A stretch of 64,000 bases of DNA from Cryptomeria japonica (Eukaryota > Streptophyta > Pinopsida > Cupressales > Cupressaceae): NCBI RefSeq assembly GCF_030272615.1, contig NC_081409.1:912763840-912827839 (forward strand). Direction: 5' to 3'. A program made the position numbers and the translations under genes. Numbering within the stretch: position 1 is the stretch's first letter; every line of letters starts with the position of its first letter. The notes beneath the pieces were generated by a model. It had not been told where the DNA came from. It ran no database searches and saw only the letters and a list, made by a program, of their open reading frames with translations. Shown in pieces: positions 1-13,041 of the stretch.

Positions 1-1707
1 TTTTGATAACATTTGGCTTCCCTCCTTTGTTGTTTCGTCCTTCTTGCACCTGAAATCTTGAACTGAACTTTTCTTGCCATAAACTGTGTTAATCAAATCA
101 TGAAATAAAAAGTAATTTGATCCTGGATTAACTAAATTTAAGATAGAATTAAACAGAACAAATAATAGACGAAAGAAAAAATTAAACTGCAAAGCTTCCT
201 GTGAATGCATGATCCAAATTGGGTGATTGGGTGATCTGGACAGGGCGATTGTGTGACCCTATCAGAATGAATGCGTGACCCCGAAGGGTTGAATGCGTAA
301 TTCTGTCTATGTGATTGCGTGACGGAAATATCTTTTCTTGAAATTCATGCAACCTGCAAAAAAGATAAAAAAATCTGTACGACCTGCAAAAATCACACAG
401 AATACATAAAAGGTTAAATTACTATTAGTTCACATCGAGTTCACCAAAATGTGTGCATGTAAAATTCATCTTTAAAAACAAGTAATCAATTAGAAGCAAA
501 AGGGAAATCATGAATCCCTTCTAATCAAAGAATCTAACAAACTAACAATGAAATAATACAATCAAGCAAAATAGGAATTATAAATCAATTCAATAAAAAC
601 TCCCTATTTCGTGACTGCGTAGAAGTTTCATTGCTATTCTCCTCTCTGTGGTATGATGGCTCTCAGATATTGCACTGGTAACCTGCAAGTGACACAAAGA
701 TTCAAAGTTCGTGATTTTTGAAAATGGAGATTGAATGCTTAATTTATAGAAAATTGGAGAAGATTGATTGAAAGGTAGAACAGAATGATCAAGAGGTGTG
801 AACTCAGGTGAGCTCAAATGAAAATTGATAGTTGAATTACTGATTGTAGGAGTGAAACTCAATAGATTGAATAGATTAACTGAGTCAACTGATTGAGAAA
901 AAACTGATTGAAGGAAGAAAAAGAATGATTGGAGGAAATAAAGAAGATGACAAAGAAAGCTTAATTTAGAAAAAGCTAACTGAAAGATGGAAATAGAGAT
1001 TGGAGAGATAAATGATTTAATTAATTAATTGATTGAATTAATTAATTTAGCATGTGCTTGCATTTAGATTTAAATTTTCAATTTAATATTTGCATGATAT
1101 TTAATTCAAATAATTGAATTTATTAATTCAATTTAGTATTTGAATATATTTAGAACTTGACTTTGGTTTTCAATTTGGTTTTTGAAATCATGCACATGTA
1201 TTTGAATTTGGAAGAAATTAGAAGAATATGAAATTAAATGAAATTAGAATTTGGGGATTTGGAAATGGAAGAATTAATTAATTAATTAAATAATTTAAAG
1301 AAACAATTTAATTATTTTAGAAATAGAATTTAATTAAATAATAAAGATTATTTAAATTAAAGATTAAATCAGAATTAATTAAATAATTAATATTTAGAAA
1401 AGAGTTGAATGATTAAATGATTAGAGATAGAAATTGAATAATTAGTATTTTATTTAAATAATACAGATTATTTAAATTGGGGAATTAATCAGAATTAATT
1501 AAATAATAAATATTTAATTAATATTTAGAAAATGATTAAAATGATTAAATGATGATAGAATAACAAATAGAATAATTAGTAAGATTATGACAAAATATGA
1601 AATTAGAAGAATATGATTAATTAAATTAATTAAAGAATTAAAGAATTATTTAACTAACTAGAGGAATAATTAGTACATGATCAATCAGACATTTTTAGGT
1701 GTCTACA
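1..1707 (-). mobile_element. A/T-rich LTR end of an LTR retrotransposon, continuing off the left edge
   Basis: Read on the minus strand the sequence begins at 1707 with TGTAGACACCTAAAAATG, a TG-initiated start of a kind common in plant Gypsy LTRs, and runs left through a very A/T-rich stretch (about 1010-1680) full of AATTAATT runs. No coding frame of note lies in it. The other LTR end is outside the window, so a solo LTR and the 5' LTR of a longer element to the left are both possible. The call rests on the terminal motif and base composition only. Confidence 0.45.
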
Positions 1708-1922
1708 TAATCCATCACATATGTATCATAAATCACCATCCATCACATAGGTAATAAACAATCTGCGTTCTATAAATAAACACAAAGTTCAATAAATGTC
1801 ACATGTATCATCATAAACATGTAATCCATCACATATGTATTTTAAATTATCATCCATCACATAGCTAATAAACCGTCCAAATTCCATAAATAAACACAAA
1901 GTTTAAAAAATATCACATAAAT
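1708..1922. repeat. Direct tandem repeat, two copies of about 114 bp
   Basis: The unit beginning TAATCCATCACATATGTAT at 1708 starts again at 1822. Both copies share the ATCCATCACATAG and ATAAATAAACACAAAGTT blocks with scattered substitutions. It lies between the LTR end and the last exon of the CACTA transposase, so it may be subterminal repeat sequence of that transposon. Confidence 0.7.
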
Positions 1923-2318
1923 AGTCACTCTCCCTATCTCCATCTCCTCGAGGTGGCATAGTTCTACTATTAGGACCTCCTAGAGGTGGAACGTCAATTA
2001 AAAACATTAAAAGGTGCATCATGAATTAATTATGTAATGGCATTAGAATTCAAAACATAATGAATTAATTATGTAACCATTTAAGTCAAATAAATTTCTA
2101 TCGAGAAATCAATATTAAATAGATAATATACTAATCACATACCTCATACATTTCATTCATGTCATTGATCTTCTTCTTCATCCAACTCATCATCATGTGA
2201 CCATCATGATCATCATCACCATCATCATCATCATCAGCAGCACCACCACCACCACCGCCGCCACCACCACCACCACCATCATCATCTTCGTCATTGTCAT
2301 CACCACCATCACCATCAC

Positions 2319-2357
<39 letters not shown>

Positions 2358-5300
2358 TAGCAGCAGTAGCTTCTTCTTCTTCATCATCATCGAGTAACTG
2401 TCGATCGTGATCATCATCTACATCATCTTCTACTTCTTCAACATCTTCTTCTTCCATCACATTATACTTTATTGGCCTTCCTCTTGGATCATGTCTAACA
2501 ACAAATGACCAACCCGGTTTATGTGGAACCTTTGAGTAAAATACCTGCTCACATTGGCTTGGAAGAACATAGGGCTCATCCCCAACTTGTTCAAATGACC
2601 TTGTATTAACCATTGTAAAACTATTATCATATTCAATAACAAATCTATCAAGATCATTTTTGTTCAGTCGTAGCCTGTACCATTTGACGACGAACAAAAC
2701 TAATTTGAAGGAATTAAAGTCACACTCAAGTATATCATCCAAAATGTCATAGTATCGATCTTGAGACTCTTGAGGATGTATGTCATTTCTCATTGAAATA
2801 TTTGTCACCTCAAAGACTACAGTTATCCCAAAATCACAAGTTTTCTTTGTGTCATCCAACTTTTTGATGTGAAATTTATCACCATTGCAACACATAGTGT
2901 TGTGGTGTTTGACCTGCAATATGTTAAACATGTTAAAATTATTACATCGTGAGTTGATAAACATATGGGAGATTAATAAATTTATATGTACTTGTTTATC
3001 TCTTAAACCATATGCTAAATCAATTTCCCTTTGCATAATATTGGAATCTCCATTACGATGAGCTTCTTTAACCAATGAAGCCACACCTTCGCATGTTAAT
3101 GTGTGACCAAAATGTTGCTAATGTTCAATCCATATCGTCATCCAATCAAGATTGTTTACAACATACAAATGTAGTGCATCCCACTCTCGACCAACTACAA
3201 AAAATAAATAGATGTCTTACAATCGATTTATTTTGAAGATTTAAAATTAATTAACTACAATAACATCTTATAATTACCTCCCACATTTCTCAATCTACCT
3301 TTCTCTGTCAAGTACTCCCCTTCAAATTTGTTAATGGGGTTGGGATCACAAATACGATCCATGTGGATCTTTGCTGCAAACTTAGGAAGATATTCAGAAA
3401 TGTACACCATTGTTTGGTATACCATATATCCCTCCACCATAGAACCCTCAGGATGTGCTCTTTGTCAAACCAAAGCCTTCAAAAATTTCAACTGCCTCTC
3501 AACCATCCACATTGACATAGTGTGTACAGGTCCACACAATTCAATGTCCTCAATTTGGTGTATGAGGTAGTGTTCTTGTACATTGAAAAAACTTGAAGGT
3601 AGACACTTTTGCATTTCACACATTAGATGAGGAATTTTTCTCTTCCAGTATTTTATATCTTCTTTATGGATTTCTTTACATGACAACCACCTACAAGATA
3701 TTCAAGACGCAAAAATATATATTACATAACAAGTAAAACAAATCGCAAATATAATATCTATACAATGAATTGAACAAATATCACTACTTACCTCATGTAT
3801 TTTCCAAGATCATATATGATTTGCTTGACATTATTGTCGAAGTGGTCTGGGAGAGATAGAGGTAGAACGTACTGCAACAATTATAAAATTATCTTTTCAT
3901 TTTTTTCTAACATAATACAATGAAAAGTACATGCGCAGTATACAAATATATAGTAAATACACAAGAACATGAATTACCTTAATGAAGGTATGCCAATCAT
4001 GCGTTTTCATCCTTGGCCCAGATTCACTTTTCTTTGATATGAGATTGTTTATGTTCACAACAAATTATGTGGGAAATCGAATTTTTCATATGACTTATTT
4101 TATAGCATTGCTTTGTTGGTCCGTTAATAACCAAGGAAGGTCACTTATATTAATCTGGTCTCCATGGCTATTTGATTGAATGACATTTTTCATTGCATGA
4201 TTGGATTCCTGAATGTCACTACAAATTTTGACAAATTTTTCTTTGTCATGCCTTCCATCCAATATTTTCCATAATGTCTCTATTATATTCTTTCCAATAT
4301 GCATAGTATCAAACAAATGCACAATTTGTAACTTCTCATAGTAGGACAACCTACTAAATTGTCGGGGATAAATTTTTAGTCCCTTAGGAAGCTGGTCATT
4401 AATGCCTTGATGACCTTCATGATCATAAATCACATCATCAGTAAACAAAACACGATAGAAAAGATGTTTTATGACATAAACCATTAGATGGAATGGCATT
4501 ATCTTGACGATTAATTCTATTATATTCCAACTTCCACAGGTGAGGTGTCATTCTTTGTGGCTTTGATGTATTCTCTTATTTCCCATTGAAAAGATGTTTT
4601 TCAGTATTTCGATACTTATGATTTTTGTGGAGAAAGTGCCTATACTCATCAAACACCTGCTTTCCTAAACTTTTTGAATGACGAGATTTCATCTTTGGAC
4701 CACAAACTGGACATGCAAATTTTCCCTTTGTTGAAGACCAACAAGATAATGTATAATTGGATTAAATATGGTAATTTTTTTAATTATAATTATCATGGAC
4801 AACTTGAACACTATAACATACCACAAAAATGTGTTAGCCTTGGGGCATCGTGTATTGTCCATACAAGCATCACATGGAATTGAAATTGTCTTTGTCCTAT
4901 TGGTCTAGAGACGTCATACATAGTGACACCATTCCATAACTCCAACAACTTGTCGATAAGAGGCTCAATATATACATCCATATCTTTAACTTGGTACTTA
5001 CCTAATCGAATGAACAAAAACATTACATAATTATTTTGACCATTTTACTGCAATATTTGTAATTAAATGTAGACAACTATTAAATGATTAAATACCTGGA
5101 ACAATCATTGCCAACATTATGTGCTCCCTCTTTATTGACATCCATGGAGGAATGTTATTGTTGATAACAAAAACAAGTCACACTGAGTAAACAAATCTCA
5201 ACTCTCCAAATGGATTGACACCATCCAATGCCAATGAAAGCCTGAGATTAAGAGGTTCTTCTTTAAAGTGTGACCACTTTTCCTCTATGTCCATAAATGA

Positions 5301-6424
5301 TGAACCATCCACAGGCATTCGAATAATGTCATCTAGACTTGTATTGCATGCATGGTAATCCATAAATTATGCCAAGCTAATGCACTTGAAAAATCATTGC
5401 ATACATGGAATAATGAGAATATAACGAAGAACCTTGTGAGACAACTTTTTGTTATTTGATCTATTCGATATCTAATGATATGACATTTAGGGAATTCAGT
5501 TCGAAATTCATGTTGTTTGTGATATATAATATGATCATTGGGGCAAGCATCTATTGCTTGATACTCCATTCCAATATCTTTCATAATGGCAGATAATTCT
5601 CGGTATGAGTGAGGTAGAATATTTGATGGTGGTAACAAAAAATCACCTATCAATTGACAACAAAAAAATATAATTTATTAATATAAAGAATATTAATGGT
5701 ACATGATTCACCATTTATTAACTATAATGACATATATGACATACCTTAACATATGTGAGATTGTTATGTTGGACAAACCATTCATAACCTTCAAGTTCAC
5801 CAACAACAATACAATGGAGAGAAGAGTTGGTTGGGAGCCTTCGTAAAGGACCTCATATGCCTTCTCAAGTAGAGGTAAATCATGAACAACATCAAGGTCA
5901 TCTTCATCATCATGATCAACTGCAACAGTACTAAATATGTCATGAATCAATGTATTTGTACCATCATCTTCAATTGTGTTTTGTGGCTCATGATTGTCAT
6001 CTTCCATGAGATCATTATCTTCAGCTTCGATATTCACACCTCCATGTTCCTCCACTTCGAAAACCATATTCTCCGGGTTGTGTTGGTCCATATCATGTGC
6101 TCTGGGGTGCTCGACCTATATAAAAATGATCAACATAAATAAACCATGATCATGATCTCATCATCAAGTGATTTCTTATGTATATAAATTGTTAAAATGA
6201 TATAATGAAAAACTTACCAATGGATGATAATAATGCCCCCCTTGAATGTGACCATGCAACCTACAATGTTGCTTAGTTGTTTTGATTAGAGGTCTTCTAA
6301 TCTTTAACTCCTTACAAATTTTTGCAGGGACAATAATATTTTCCATCACCTTTTATTTTCAAGTTAACCATAATCTAGCAATTGTCTCCTTATTTTGTTG
6401 TTCGTTGATATTGTCTGACATGGT
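1912..6424 (-). pseudogene. CACTA (En/Spm) TNP2-like transposase gene, spliced and degenerate
   Basis: Fragments on the minus strand follow TNP2 order from right to left. An acidic leader with LYEGS and LLLVNLKVMNGLS lies at 6091-5708, then AIDACPNDHIIYHK near 5550, RLSLALDGVNPFGELR near 5220, IDKLLELW and WTIHDAPRL at 4950-4850, and a FACPVCGPKMKSRHSK zinc-type segment near 4700. DTMHIGKNIIETL is near 4290, a DUF4218-like stretch (CLPSSFFNVQEHYLIHQ) at 3690-3255, and a DUF4216-like stretch (FTMVNTRSFEQVGDEPYVL) at 2700-2550. An intron at 2914-2991 has GTACAT/TTGCAG borders; others look likely at about 4740-4830 and 2000-2140. TNP2 cuts and pastes CACTA elements in the nucleus. A TAA near 4590 and a frameshift near 4500 break the frame. 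The element's terminal CACTA repeats were not located. Start and end are approximate. Confidence 0.82.
2185..2400. repeat. ATC/GAT trinucleotide microsatellite coding poly-acidic tail
   Basis: An imperfect run of CATCAT, CACCAC and CTTCTT triplets. In the minus-strand transposase frame it reads as a run of Asp, Glu and Gly near the protein's C-terminus. Trinucleotide expansion keeps the frame open, which explains the long low-complexity ORFs in other frames here. Confidence 0.9.
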
Positions 6425-8519
6425 CTTTCTTCAAAGACAAAAAAATTGGGCTATAGAACTAGTTATATAGAAGTTGAAATGTTAGTTAAATGAAATCACG
6501 TTTCAGTATAATATACCAAATTAAATTACTTGAACAGAGAAATAATGCAAATTGAACCAAACCCATTTAACTCTTCTTTTTAATCTAAAAAAAAATCTAA
6601 TGGCTTTGTGGTGATTTAGAGCAGGTGATATGCTAATGGCTTTGTGGTATGCAATCCTTGTATCATATCTTAAGTTGATTAATTTCTAATTGGGGTAATC
6701 TGTGAGTATCTAATGTGAATTCATTATCAATTTTGTGAAGTCATCGAGAGTATGGTGATAGTCATCCTTATAGGATCCTCTCAATACTGTCCAAATCAGT
6801 AACAAGTAAGACAAAATTCTCAATCACACCTTGGATGCAAGTGAATGATATTACATATACTTTTGGGATGAACACCATTAAGAGTCATAAACCCAAGCTA
6901 ATCTAAAAGGAAAGTAACTATCCATTCCCATGCTCATGCATACTTACATGACTAATGCTACCCTTGTGTATCCTAAACATTGGAGAGACCTTATTTGACT
7001 TGCCTAATCAATGTGGTTGCTCTCCTAATATAAAATACTGAGTTCTACCCTTGCCTCTGCATCAAAATTCTCACATCATGTTTCTTCAACAAAACACACT
7101 ATTCCCAATCTTCCTCAATACCCTCAATTGAGAGGCATGTATAATGATTTCAACATACAAATTCAATGATCATACAGTCCATTCTTCTAGATACCCTTGG
7201 ATACATTACTTGGCTTCTAGGCTTGGGAAAACTAATATGAATTAAGCCAACACCATGAGGATAGGGTCAAGTATCATGGAAAATGATCATAATACGTGAA
7301 GACGGGGTTCACACCTAAGTGTTGGCTCTAAACAATGCCACACTTCCAAAATTGTCAATCTCAAAACTTCTCCTATTGGGTCAACACTCATTGATGGCCA
7401 CAAGGCCAAATCAATGTATCTAGGCTTCGAACTCCTTACTCTAGGCTTGGAGGACCTTACACAAGGTCTATGAACACTCACTTGGTATTACAATAGAAAT
7501 AGCCTTCCTCTAGAACTTTGTTTGCAACACACACATCATTGGTAATCATTGTTATGATGGATGGTCTATTAGGACAATAAATAAAATGCTTATTCTTTTT
7601 CCACCCTTTGAAACTAAAACAAGGTATTTGACTTGGCAGGGTCCCCACACATCACTTCAACACCAAACATTAGGCAATTCAACCTTTTGCCTTCTCAATG
7701 CATTTTTTTTTTTGTCTTTCACTGGTTTTCTCAGTCTGATACATAGGGATATTAGACCTTTCATAGCATCATCACAGGCACAAACTTCCCCATATGTCCC
7801 TGTAAGTCTAAGATATTAAATACATTTCACCTAGCATTATCTAGTACAGATTCTTATGTCCTATCCATATAGGATTTTTTGCATATATCACTTGAAACTA
7901 CACTTCTATGACCCTATTGCAGACAATAGGAATTTTCTTGTAAAATTAGCAGTAGCACTATCTTTTCACCCAGCTATAGTGAAAGTATCAAATAATGTTT
8001 GGTGGTTCCTTAGTGAGAATACAAATGTGTCTCATGTAGCATAGGAGCTCATTTTCTATGTGAAAATCAAGAACCTACCACCTAACTGTGAATTTTTGGT
8101 ATATGTCAAAGAATTGAAGATCTCTAATGTTAAGCTAAGGTCATTCTAATGTTTCATGCTTGCAAGAACCAAGTGTTGTTATCAAAGATGCATATGAAAG
8201 ATAAATCAAGCATATATCTCCTTGTTATATTTTAGGTACTTACCCACTATGTTATAAAACATCTTGTTATAGTAAATAGAAAAAGTCTTGGGTGACACTA
8301 TGTTAGAAATGGCTCACCATTGTAGGTACATGGAGCACCTTTGATGGTCATTTTGCAACTCACCTTGAGTCTACATGAGTTGCACAATCTTGTGATAAGT
8401 ATGGATGATTTTCTCCTTCTAATATGTAGTCCTTTCATTGTATGCAGACCTAAACAACAACATCAATCTATGTCATATTTTAGGTGCCTACACACTATGT
8501 TAGAAAACATCTAACTATG
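6425..8519. other. No supported gene
   Basis: Short open frames only, none with recognisable domains. A 16-bp direct repeat (CTAATGGCTTTGTGGT) occurs at about 6598 and 6633. The terminal inverted repeat of the CACTA element to the left should lie somewhere here but I could not pick it out by eye. Confidence 0.6.
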
Positions 8520-9600
8520 GTAGGCAACTAAATCCTAATGTTAGCCAAGATTTCTCCCAATACATGCTCTAAGGCATCTATTTTGATCTCAAAAGATTGC
8601 TACAAATCAGACAAAACAAAGAGTGGTACTAAACAAAACTTCTATTTCAATTGAGTGAATGCTTGTTGTTGTGGCCCTATTCATATAAACTTTTCTTAGG
8701 CCCCCCTTTTGTTGCATGTTAGAGGCAATGCAATGTGAATAAATGTGAGCAAAAACCTAATGTGGAATTTAGTTAGCCCCAAGAAACTCAAGAGTTTTTT
8801 GAGAATCCTAGGAACAATATATTCTTTATAGATCAAGATCTTATCTAGGTCAACATGTACACCATCTTCATCAACAATGTACTTGAAGTACTAGATCCTC
8901 TCCATGCTAAAAGAGCATTTCTCTATATTGGCATAAAGCTTAAGCTGATGCAAGTTGGAAAGAACTTGTCACGTGTTATTCCCATATCTTTTTGAACATA
9001 AGAATGTCATCCAAGTAGACAACCACAAACAACCTATGAAGAATCTAGGTACATCATTCATCATCCAAATGAATGTTGTTGGTGTAGTGATTATGCTAAG
9101 GGGCATCAATAACCACTCAAACAAGCCCTTATTGGACTCAAAGAAAGTATTCCAAATGTTAATTAGCTCAACAAGGAATTGATGGTTCCCTGATTTCAAA
9201 TCAATCTTGTTGAAAAATTCATCTCCTCAGAGTTGGTTCAAGAGGTCAGCAATTTGAGGGATCGAAAACTTGTTTTTGATAGTGGTCTTGATTAGGACCC
9301 AATAGTTGATTTGAATCACCATGTCCCATCTTCTTCTTGAAAATTACAAAATGTGCTTCCACAAAGAAAAATTATTTGGTCAATATGACCTTTTTGAATC
9401 AACTTCTTAAGTTGTTGTTAAGTATTGATGTAGTCAAATACAAATTTTCTCTCACAGTTGCCACAAAATTTACTTTTCTTCATTTATATCTTTTGGAAAA
9501 ATCTTCCTTGATGACCTCCATGAAACCACCCAAACTTAAATTCACCTCCTTCACTAAATCAAGTGGATTTCCTTCAACTCCTCCTTGGCTGGCAAGCTAG
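8520..9600 (-). pseudogene. Relic of Ty3/Gypsy reverse transcriptase and RNase H
   Basis: On the minus strand the block near 9190-8970 reads NHQFLVELINIW, GLFEWLLMP and MMNDVPRFF, matching the Gypsy RT core (SGYHQIRI, GLFEWLVMPFG, LMNDVFRPF). To the right, near 9350, FVIFKKKMGHGD corresponds to the VKKKDGTWRMC strand. To the left, across several frames, VVYVDEDGVHVDLDKI near 8860 and LSFLGLTKFH near 8800 match the connection region, followed by a weak RNase H start. The YLDD metal-binding motif is no longer readable. Stops and frameshifts are frequent. No LTRs were found, so this is an old truncated fragment. Confidence 0.75.
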
Positions 9601-12381
9601 CAATCCAACATTGTTGAATTGGAATTCTAATTTAAGTAGGGCATACGTAATTTTCTCTAATCTAAGAAATTACAAAGAAATAAATCTCCAATTTAGAAAT
9701 ATAATCATCAACAAAAATCTACATCAATTTTCCCATCAAATTTAGGGATGTCACAACTTACCTAGGCTCTAAAGGGAGTCCAATTGCCAAATGACCTTTC
9801 CAATGGGGCCCACTACTTATTTTGGTTACTTCAAAGCATCAACACAAATTGGTTCATCATCCTTGATCTTTGATTTCCTCAAGCCACCTAGATCAACAAA
9901 TTGAAGGAATTTGAGGAGTTAGTAGCTAGTTCTTCAATATCATTCAATATCAATTTTAATTCAAATATCCAGTATCTGACTGCATTTGATGGTACATGAA
10001 AGAGCAACTAGGTTGTGATAGCACTTATCTAAATTAGGCTAGTAAATTGGGGAACAATACACTAGTTGAGAAATTTATTGTACCAAAAGTAAAAAGTAAA
10101 CAAAATAAAACACAAAATTGATAATTACAATATAGCTGAACAAAATTATCTTTATTTTAATCAAGTGTGTTTACGAAATGGGTAAACTTTGTAGTAGAGA
10201 TGAATGCTTTCTATTCTTGTTACATGATTCAAATTCAGCCACTATATAGCTTTCAAAAAAATGAGAACTTACTAAAAGTAGTATATTAGGGATCTTGGTG
10301 GAACCAAAGAATCATCACACCTAGTACAAACTAGTGTCCTTGGAATTTGAAATGAGCAATCAAATAAGGACAAACCTAATGGAAAACTGAAAATGTTTGT
10401 TGGAAAATTATTTATTTGGCTCCCCCATTTGTCATGGCTATAACTCTTGTCTATAACTGACATTAAGATGACTTGAGATGTTTTCTACATTGCAACACCA
10501 CTTCCAATTTAAGCTATCTCTAGAATAAAACCTCCTATTATATTCCACATAAAGCACATATGACCTATTATAATAGTGGAAATATAACAGTGGTTTAGGC
10601 TCATAAAAATGTAAATATAAAAATCTCATAAATGGTAAAGTGGGTCTTAATGAAAATTGGTCCCATAACTCAAAATGGTATTAGAAACATGTCCTTAGGA
10701 CAGTTTTCATCGGTGCCTCATATTTTTTAAAATTTTAATGTTTTCTAGTATTTACTAATACATGACAAGTTTGTGCATGACAAAGCTCATAGATGATGAC
10801 TTTGAGCTGAAACCATACTATTGCATATCCTAATTTTTTTGGACAAGTACACGCTTCAAGTAAACCAGATTTGGATGTAATGTAAAAGTTCAAAATTGGT
10901 TTGTTTAAACATTGGGCCAACAGACATTAATGACAAGCTTCTAACAATCTCATCCATACATCAATGATAATATGCTTAAACAAAACCCTTCTTGAGATGA
11001 CTTTGACGTCAATGATGACATTTCAAACAAATTTTCCATGAGTTTGAATAGTCATGTTGTTATGAATAGGTGTGCCCTTTATTAACAACACTTGAGAAAC
11101 ATACACTATATAAAGTACCAAACAATTCAAGGTTCAAAAAGACACAAAGGCATTGATGAGGTAGAAGATAAATAATCCATTTTAAGTTTTGGAAGTTTAT
11201 GTTGATATTCTAAACGTGCACCTTATGGAAGAGATTGGAGAACACTTAAATGTGTTAAAACTTGCAATCAATACACATGGGAAAATGCCAAATAGTGAAC
11301 AAATCATTTCACAAGTATATTTTACATCTATTTATAGACAATGGATGTCAAATTTTTAATGCAAAATTTTGTGATTGTTAGTAATGGTGTGAACCATTTT
11401 GAAGGGTGGACAAAGTTTGGAAAACAAATTGCATATTAATGTTTAAGTGTGCACCAATGATAGGGGAAACACGTTTTGTGAAAACAAAGAGTCTAAAGAG
11501 TGTGGCTATTGAGTGTAGGACAATCAATGCAATGGCAGATATTTTGAGTTAAAAATTATAAACACATAAGATGCAACCATTATATGAAAAAAAAATCTCG
11601 TGCTTGAAAGAATCACGTGTTGATTAATTCACTTGTCCAAAGTGTGGTTTATCCATTAAAAAGTTTCAATTATTTCCATTCATCTTCAACCACCTACAAT
11701 AGTAGATATTCATCATTGAAGAGAATATCAGGAACATTCAAATTAGAAGTCAACAATAATTATAAGGGAGAATTTTTTATCAACATCATTGAAGAGGATT
11801 TTGACATACTATGAGGCAAAATTACACAACTCAAATGAAGTCCTTGAGAATGATTAGTTTTTAGTAAATCCATTTCTATTGGATAACAATCCATTTCTTG
11901 CTTAGAGGAGCAGATGGGGTCTTGTATTCATAGGCTGAGAATTTTGATGTGGTTTTTGCTGCTACTGATCCTATAGAGGCGGTTTCAAAAGCTGAGTTTA
12001 GTAAGGTCTTGCCTTGAAGTGGGTTAGCTCAGGATGGAAGATGGGTCAATAGCATGTGAGTGTGCATTTATTGGCTTAGAATGGAGTTTTCTACTATTGG
12101 TGTTCCTATTGTGGTGGTTTTGGTTATAGAGTTCATAAAGGCCTATCTTTGTGTTGGATGAACGAGGCAGAAAGATTTGGTGGTCTTGTTTTGGTGACTG
12201 CTATCTCTGTGTTCTTGTATGGGGCCACCACAATTGTTCCTGCAAATGTTCCATTTGAGGAGGAAAGTGATTATTTTCCAGAATCCCTATTATTGCCTTT
12301 TTTTTTAGGTGGAGACGATTTGGGGGTTCTTGGAGTCTCTTGGAAAGGAGGGAGTTGGCCCTCTCTTAGTTTTAGTTGTTA
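9601..12381. other. No supported gene; unassigned intergenic sequence
   Basis: No frame carries recognisable domains, and no paired terminal repeats were seen. The stretch at 11900-12380 has higher G content and leads into the short repeated motif at 12382. Confidence 0.5.
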
Positions 12382-12561
12382 GTAGCCTATTTTGGCCTGT
12401 TTGTAAGTGGCCTTTTTGGCCTTGTGTCTCAACCCTGGTGGTTTGAGTTTGTAACTTGTCTTACTGCTTTACTAGTCTCTGATCGATGTGTTGTTAGTGG
12501 CCTATTTGGCATTTGTGTTGTTAATGGCCTTTTGGCTTGGTTGTGAAAGGCTTTTTTTGGT
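12382..12561 (+). repeat. Recurring GTTAGTGGCCTATTTGGC-like motif, about five copies
   Basis: Variants such as TTAGTAGCCTATTTTGGC, GTAAGTGGCCTTTTTGGC, GTTAGTGGCCTATTTGGC and GTTAATGGCCTTTTGGC recur at irregular spacing. Plant L1-type LINE 3' ends can have similar simple G/T/C-rich tails, but no LINE coding sequence or poly-A end is visible, so the parent element stays open. Confidence 0.5.
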
Positions 12562-12970
12562 TTAGTCTCTTGTCCCTTGGGGCCTTTGTGATAAAGTCAA
12601 TACCCTTGTGTTGTTGTTTTTATGGCAAATTCCCCAGTACGCTCTAATAGGGGCTTCAGAGGTGTTCATGTATGTGGGTGGGTCAAAAAATTTCAATAAC
12701 CAATCACCTCATGCACTACGAAGCTTAGGAAGTGCCCTTTGCATACATCCATGTCACTTGAAAATTATGTCAGCAGTTTGATAGTGACAATTGTAATGGA
12801 CATAATGAAGAGGGATAATCTGTAAACCTTACCTGAGGAGTGCGCGGTTGTGGAGAGATCGCTCTGTGGGGGGGAGGGAGGCAACAAAAGCTTCAAAGAA
12901 TTGCAGATGATGCTCCCGACAAATTCTTGGTTTTTTTAAAAATGAACCCGCATTATGTTTTTTCTTTCTT

Positions 12971-13041
12971 TAAAATGCCAGGGATCGTCAGAATTCTGAT
13001 GGAAATCATCCATCGGAATTCTGACGAACTCGTGCATTTTA
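12971..13041. repeat. Inverted repeat, two arms of about 33 bp with a 5-base loop
   Basis: CGTCAGAATTCTGATGGA at 12986-13003 pairs with TCCATCGGAATTCTGACG at 13009-13026 around the loop AATCA. Outer arms TAAAATGC and GCATTTTA extend the pairing, and flanking T-rich and A-rich runs could lengthen it. It may be a fold-back (MITE-like) core or a transcribed hairpin. Confidence 0.75.

Noticed and set aside
590-862. 90-codon minus- or plus-strand coding region near the left edge
   Set aside because: Lies in LTR-type A/T-rich sequence with no domain, promoter or splice evidence.
2193-2417. Open frames of poly-Met and poly-Ile on both strands
   Set aside because: Alternative frames of the ATC microsatellite; no protein-like composition.
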